Below are positions 58,984 to 64,000 of a DNA stretch of 64,000 nucleotides, in pieces; positions within the stretch are counted from its first letter, which is position 1, and each line of letters opens with the position of its first letter. The notes beneath the pieces are model-generated. The model worked only from the letters and a program-made list of their open reading frames with translations, did not search any database and was not told the origin of the DNA. The position numbers and the translations under genes were made by a program. Origin of the DNA: Salvia splendens (taxonomy: Eukaryota > Streptophyta > Magnoliopsida > Lamiales > Lamiaceae); NCBI RefSeq assembly GCF_004379255.2, contig NC_056050.1, forward strand, positions 16,919,514 to 16,983,513. Direction: 5' to 3'.

Positions 58984-61429
58984 TTAAGCTTCTTGCTTCT
59001 GCCCTTCCTTCGCTGTCTCCAGCTTCTCGTCAGAAGCCTCTTCGGAAGCCTCGACATCCTTCCTCAGTTCGGTCTCAAACTCCTTGGCTGCCTACAGTTC
59101 AAATGTTTCAACGCCACCCAAAATTTATCATGATAGACAGTAGTGTCACACCGTCACAGTTATTCTTAATCGAACAACTCTTGTCAAGGCCGCACATTAT
59201 TGAATGCAACACTTATAATCGTGAAGGGTAAGTTTGAGAAGCAATCAAAACATGATATCACTACAAAATCAGGCAAGTATGTATCCAGTAGACAGGGCAG
59301 AAATGTTCCAGTGATTGCAAATTTATGCTGTTTTTGGAGAAAGGGGCATGGAACTAAGGATTCGAGCAACTCCAAAAATCACCAGAAAGACTCGAGAAAC
59401 TAGCTCATGATACTATAGATTTGAGAATAAACAAAAGTTTCCTTAGCATATATTTACATTTATACACAATAAATTTTCTTCAGATTTAAACGTCTGTACA
59501 AAATATTGATATGCAGTTGTTTGTTTCAGAAAGTATTACAGATACAAGAGGTAAACTGGTACATGAGAACTATAAATGCCAACTCAGATTCCATTCAATA
59601 ATCAAACAGAATCAAATTGGTATTTTAAACAAACCAACTAGAACTATCTATCAAACAATTTGTCAACAAATGATACCAAGAAGCATAGTCATAGAGGGAC
59701 TATATCATGAGGAAGAGCCATATCACGTTGCATTTATGTATGAGAAACTATACTTAAAATGAATTGGGCTGCATTTGTAGGACATAGAAGTATAATCATA
59801 TAATGATGAAAATTTTCTCTTGTAGCAATTCATTCAGCAAATCAACTTTGCAGAATTCTAAGAGACTGGAGATGCAACTAAAATATATGAATGAGGTCAT
59901 GGAGAAGACCAACTTGTCCAAATTTTTGGCTCATGGCTTTTTCAGCATTGCATATCACGAATCAATTGGTTCATACGGTTAACTTAAGCCTATGACAAAG
60001 AATTAGGATAGGTCTCATTTTTCCCTTCAAACTTCTTCTTCAGTTTTCTACTATGCTATACACTCGAAAGTATATTTATTTTCAGTATATTTACATTACC
60101 TTTTTGCTAATCTACGTATCATCAATCATATCCTATCATAGCCCACCAGTCCGGGTTCATTTCAGCAAATAGAAAAAAGGAGAGTACCACACATGACTAG
60201 CATGAATGGAGGTTGTCTTAGCCATCTAAACATCAGCCATAGGCAACTGTTTCTCCCAAACATAGTAGGAACGGCTCGATCAATAAAAAATAGCTGCAGC
60301 ATTTCCAACGGTTGATGTCTATGGTTCAACAACTTAAAATGCTAAACTTTGGTGAAAGGAAAAATATGTAATTATGACTTATCGGAGAACCTCTAGTCTA
60401 GCTGCAAGTTAATGCATTTGTGAGACATTCCTTTCTTTTCTTCACAATAGAACAACTTTAAATTTGTTAATGACGTTTGGGCATCTTAACGACAATTTGG
60501 GAAGAAAAAAGTCGATTGCTATATTATGCAAATGACAATCTGCGCAATGTATAGCGGTTCATTTGAAAATTCAAAAGAAGGCACAAGCCTAAGTTTTTAA
60601 AGAGTACTAAACCGAGAAGTTTCCAACCTATTTTGATGTAAAAATGCTTTGCTACTTTTGATCAGATGTCAAGTACTAATGTTTCCCTAAAATCCACAGC
60701 TCTTGATAACTAGAAGTAAAAATATTGTTGATCCAAAACAGAAACAGGTTAAAACACTCGCTTATTTAAGTTCAAATTTATCATTTGATCACATCATTTA
60801 TTTGTTTTGCAAACACATTACAAAGACTTTGAAGCTCTGCTCAAATTCGATTCACTAAAAACTTAAAGATCAGTTTTTTATTCAAATTTTGTCATTTAAT
60901 CACATCGTTTAATCTTAGCAAACAAATAAGCATATCAAACGATCTTGAACACATGTTTTTAATTCCAAAACTTTGAAGCTCTGCTCAAATTCGATTCACT
61001 AAAAACTTAAAGATCAGTTTTTTATTCATTTAATTGTTTCTAAAAATATTGAATTATAGTGTAAAGTTGAACATAAATAGAAAAACAAAAGATAAAATGG
61101 AGAAAGAAGTAAAAGACCTGTTGAAAGCCCTTGATAGTCTTGCCGATGCCGCGGCCGACTTCGGGCAGTGCTTTGGGGCCGAAAACGAGGGCAGAGACGC
61201 CGACAATCACGACGATCTCCGGCACTCCAAGCCCGAATATGCAATTACAGGAGAATCCCCGTTTTTGAGGTCTCGAGGGCCGATCCAGAGAGAGCCCGAG
61301 CCCGAGCCCGGCCCGGTTGTTGACATTTTTGCTGAAGAATACTGAGGTGGAGGAGGAGAGAGAGGTGAATTTAGCGGATGGATTTGAGCCGAGTGGCGCT
61401 GCTACGGTGAAAGAGGAGGAGGCGGCCAT
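58984..61429 (-). CDS. TATA: Chloroplast Sec-independent protein translocase subunit TatA (Tha4), two exons
   Basis: TatA/Tha4 is the pore-forming subunit of the thylakoid twin-arginine (delta-pH) pathway, which moves folded proteins into the lumen together with Hcf106 and cpTatC. Exons on the minus strand: 61429-61118 and 59091-58984, phase 0, GT/AG, 139 residues. Residues 1 to about 60 are a Ser/Thr-rich transit peptide. The mature part starts near CNCIFGLG, with the membrane helix VPEIVVIVGVSALVFGP carrying the essential Glu (E71). It continues into the conserved hinge and amphipathic helix (KALPEVGRGIGKTIKGFQQAAKEFETEL) and an acidic tail. The 2.0-kb intron falls exactly after FQQ. The acidic tail (ASEEASDEKLE..) is typical in charge but poorly conserved in sequence. 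The start is the only upstream in-frame ATG. Confidence 0.94.
60780..61035. repeat. Direct repeat in the TatA intron
   Basis: A segment of about 63 bp beginning actttgaagctctgctc and ending agttttttattca occurs at about 60826-60890 and again at about 60970-61031, with almost no differences. It lies near the 5' end of the TatA intron. Just outside, 'tcatttgatcacatc' and 'tcatttaatcacatc' form a weaker third echo. Confidence 0.8.
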
Positions 61430-61557
61430 CGTGTTTTGTGTGTCACATATGCTTTGGGAAAGGGAATGCTATTTATCTCAGGGCTCCAATTCTCCAACTA
61501 ACAGTCAAACAAGAAAAGTTCTATTCTTGTTTTTTGTTTGCATGTTAAACTATTAAC

Positions 61558-62007
61558 TCCGTCCTATTTAGAAGTCTCAGTTTGAGACGATATTTTAGAA
61601 ATGTAAATAGAAGTATGTAAAAAATAAAAATAATGAAATGTGTGTCTTATTTTTATATCTCATCTGTTCCATTAAATATGAAACGTTTACTTTTTAGCAC
61701 GTGATTTTATGTAGTGTCGTTTTATGAGATAATGAACAGAGAATAAAGTAAGAGAGAGAAAAAATAGAGATGAAGATATTTTCATTTTAGAAAATGTTTC
61801 ATTTTAAATGAGACAATCCAAAAAGGAAAATATTTCGTTTTTAATAGGACATAGAGAGTATATATTAATTTTATAGTAAAATGTGAGTGAAAAAATATTT
61901 GCGGAATGTGAAGTCTATTACATTTATGAAATACTTCAATTGGATTTCTAAAGTGAGACACTTAGAAATAGTAAACATAGACTATTAAAGTGGGACGGAG
62001 GGAGTAT
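61558..62007. repeat. MITE with a second MITE nested inside, upstream of TatA
   Basis: The outer element runs from ctccgtcctatttagaag (61558) to aagtgggacggagggag (62004). Inside it, about 61660-61860 has its own ends (catctgttccattaaat .. aataggacatagagagta) and a body of another subfamily. The outer element is interrupted at 'tatttttatat'. The outer left end is about 130 bp upstream of the TatA start codon. Confidence 0.65.
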
Positions 62008-62487
62008 TACCCAAGTTAATGGAGCGGTTTTACGAGGACATCAAATTTCAAATTTAAGAAATTATGGGAGTAAATAAATTAAAGAGAATAAAGTATAAGA
62101 GATATGATAAAATGAATTAAAAAGAGAGATACATAGACTTACTAGTTTGGGACGTTTCGAAAAAAAAATATGAATTGATTAATCTTCAGACTATGAGATT
62201 ATAAAATTTGCTGACTAAACTTTTCAATTAAGGGGTAGCATAGTGGATACCACCGCTCATTTTTGCCGCAACTCGGTATTCCAACCGTTACGTCAATAAA
62301 TTTCATTCTAGCTGCTAACCAAACATTTAATCATGGTTGTATTAAGTTTTAAGGTGGTGAGGTGGTGAGTCTGAATGTTATACAGAAGCAGAAGAAGGCA
62401 CTGATAGACGAAAATGGAAAATTGTCATGGATGATAAGTTATCCTTTCTTCTTCTAAATGACACTTGGGAGTTCGTGGAACTAGCTA

Positions 62488-63325
62488 GTGATGCCCACGG
62501 TTCTGAACCGCCGGTTCCGGTTTCGAGAAATGTGGAACCGGAACCGAACCGTGAGGCTATTTCACGGTTCCGGTTCCGGTTCCGGTTCTAAAACCGGCGG
62601 TTCCGGTTCAGGTTTCGAACCGCCGGTTTTCGGACAGTTCTCGCAGTTCTGGTTCCGGTTCCGAACCGTCCGGTTTTCGGACGGTTCTCGCGGTTCCGGT
62701 TCGATTTTGACGGTTTTGGCGGTTTTTTTTGTTATGTACTTTGGAATTTTGGACTTATACAATAAATTAGAACAAGACAATGGATAATTCAAATTGAAAT
62801 AAGACGAATAAGATGAAAATCATATCAATTTTATTGAATTTGAGTTGTAACGAACAACGATACATTACAATTTACAATACATATACAACAATGTGATATA
62901 ATTTACAAGTGTCGTTAGAACATAAATAAAAAAACATGAGGGGGGGGAGAGGAAAAAATTGAAAAGGGCTTGAGCTCAACTTAAACTTTTCAAATTTAAG
63001 TTGAGTTACACGTATCCATAATTTTATTGAGGAATCAAAGCCCACGTAGTTCTCTTACCTTGCTTACCTTTTTGGTCGGCCGTGCTCGCCATTCACCGCC
63101 CCCCTGTCATTGATATTGTTGAGCGCCCTCGCTTTCGACCTCGTCATCGGCGGAAAAGTCTTCACCATCATTCTCTACACGAAAGTCGAAATCCGGCTCT
63201 TGTGCTCTCATGTCCACCTTTGCCCAATCACCAAGTAACATAGTGGCTTCCATGTTTTTGGCGGAGAGATTGCTATAGTTTCTGCCACCAAAATCAAATG
63301 TAGAAGGACTAGGAGGAGCACGTAC
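62488..63325 (-). mobile_element. hAT transposon remnant with ccggtt subterminal repeats
   Basis: About 62495-62725 is a dense array of ggttccggttccgg-type repeats, the subterminal pattern of some plant hAT elements. About 390 bp beyond it lies the C-terminal exon of a transposase on the minus strand (63107-63325). Order and orientation fit the 3' end of one element, with most of the transposase missing. The terminal inverted repeats and the 8-bp target duplication were not found. Confidence 0.55.
63107..63325 (-). pseudogene. hAT transposase C-terminal exon
   Basis: From the splice acceptor (tcttcag) the minus strand reads 72 codons and a TGA with no interruption. The piece TFDFGGRNYSNLSAKNMEA followed by GDW matches the end of the hAT dimerisation domain (consensus TFSxGGRxxxxxRxxLxxxxxEAlxxxxDW) and is followed by an acidic tail. 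The frame is intact, but no upstream transposase sequence was recognised to its right (63330-64000), so it is probably a fragment. It could be a young element end that continues beyond the window. Confidence 0.55.
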
Positions 63326-63329
63326 CTGA

Positions 63330-64000
63330 AGAGAGGATTTTTAGCACGTGTGTCGTGTGCACGTGTTCCTCCTTTCAACAAGATTTATAATTTTCCCACT
63401 AATGCAACAAATATTACAAAGTATAAGCGGCAAGAGCGGGGTCGAACCACAAAGACTAGGGACCTACTCGAGATTGTTTCTACGACACAATCAGAAAAGG
63501 GACCGGCTGCTGCCACACTTTCATTGAGTGGGTTAAGACTCTAATCTACTTGACCTAGGGAATTAAACGGGACTCTATCTAACTGACCTAGGAGACTAAA
63601 GAAGTACGGAGGGAAAATAAAACACGGAAACATTTTTGATCATTTTAATAAAACATGAAAGCAACTCAAGAAAACAATTGAAACTTACTAACCAAGCTAA
63701 ATACTTTCCTAAAATAGGTAGACAAAGATGCAAAGGCAAGTGGGAACCATTTTTCCTAAACTGGCTAGGGCTGGCAGAAAAGCTGTAAAAGCAAAAAGAG
63801 GACAAGCAGATGCAGATCTGATCCTAATTACCAGCAAACTTCATCTTCTTCATGAATCCAACGGGAAATACAGAACAAAACAGAGCATTAAACACCATGA
63901 AAACAGAGCATGCTTCCAAAAGAGACGTAAACAAGAAATTCAAGCTAGAACTACCAGATCTACTCTCCTGGGTCAAGCAGAAAGTGGAATAAACACAGAT
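63330..64000. other. Unassigned sequence at the window's end, possibly retroelement-derived
   Basis: The phrase gcggggtcgaaccacaaagac (about 63435-63455) resembles a block seen near LTRs of some plant Ty3/gypsy elements. It is followed by repeated 'tgacctagg' phrases (63551, 63587). No reading frame was recognised. Confidence 0.3.

Noticed and set aside
61034..61345. 103-codon plus-strand frame
   Set aside because: It is the complement of TatA exon 1 and its intron; the TatA reading has a clear family match.
62488..62792. Frames of 76-99 codons rich in Gly-Ser or Pro-Glu on both strands
   Set aside because: They are translations of the ccggtt repeat block of the hAT remnant.

Overview
This is a stretch of plant nuclear DNA, most likely from a eudicot. 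The evidence is spliced genes with plant-type introns, a chloroplast Tat subunit, a PHT1 phosphate transporter, a parsley-CPRF2-like bZIP factor, Ty1/copia and Ty3/gypsy retrotransposons, many MITEs with ends of the 'ctccctccgtccc' type, and a nuclear copy of chloroplast DNA. The gene proteins read like asterid ones, but the family or species cannot be fixed from the sequence alone. Layout: (1) 1-12465 is a tandem pair of Ty1/copia elements arranged LTR-internal-LTR-internal-LTR with a shared middle LTR. Both copies have nearly complete gag-pol, and each is broken by different small lesions. (2) 12466-20300 is intergenic. It holds a rearranged chloroplast insertion (rps12 group II intron end joined to 16S rRNA), MITEs, a small secreted-peptide-like reading frame cut by a MITE, a 128-bp tandem duplication and a ~1-kb non-autonomous DNA transposon. 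(3) 20440-22032 (+) is an intact PHT1 high-affinity phosphate transporter. (4) 22420-23803 is a 1.38-kb, almost perfect fold-back lying between the converging 3' ends of PHT1 and the next gene. (5) 23888-30352 (-) is ARPC2A, the p34 subunit of the Arp2/3 actin-nucleating complex, in ten coding exons; intron 3 holds a Ty3/gypsy pol remnant and a hAT-like terminus. (6) 31927-34514 (+) is an EF-hand protein in four exons. (7) 36260-42834 is a copia element with near-identical LTRs and a 5-bp target duplication around a thoroughly decayed coding region. (8) 43000-49336 is a nest of retroelement debris: a gypsy integrase fragment, then an older copia with a short gypsy-type element inside it. (9) 50835-55670 (-) is a group C bZIP transcription factor in six exons, with a three-copy tandem repeat in its last intron and a stack of MITEs upstream. 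(10) 58984-61429 (-) is chloroplast TatA (Tha4) in two exons. (11) 62488-63325 holds a hAT transposon remnant. The remainder is AT-rich intergenic DNA. The five good genes are unrelated housekeeping or regulatory genes; there is no operon-like linkage. What links them is repeat traffic: every intergenic gap and several introns carry transposon-derived sequence. I found no convincing new multi-gene system. The most unusual structures are the fold-back between converging genes, the copia element whose LTRs are young while its genes are dead, and the tandem copia pair.
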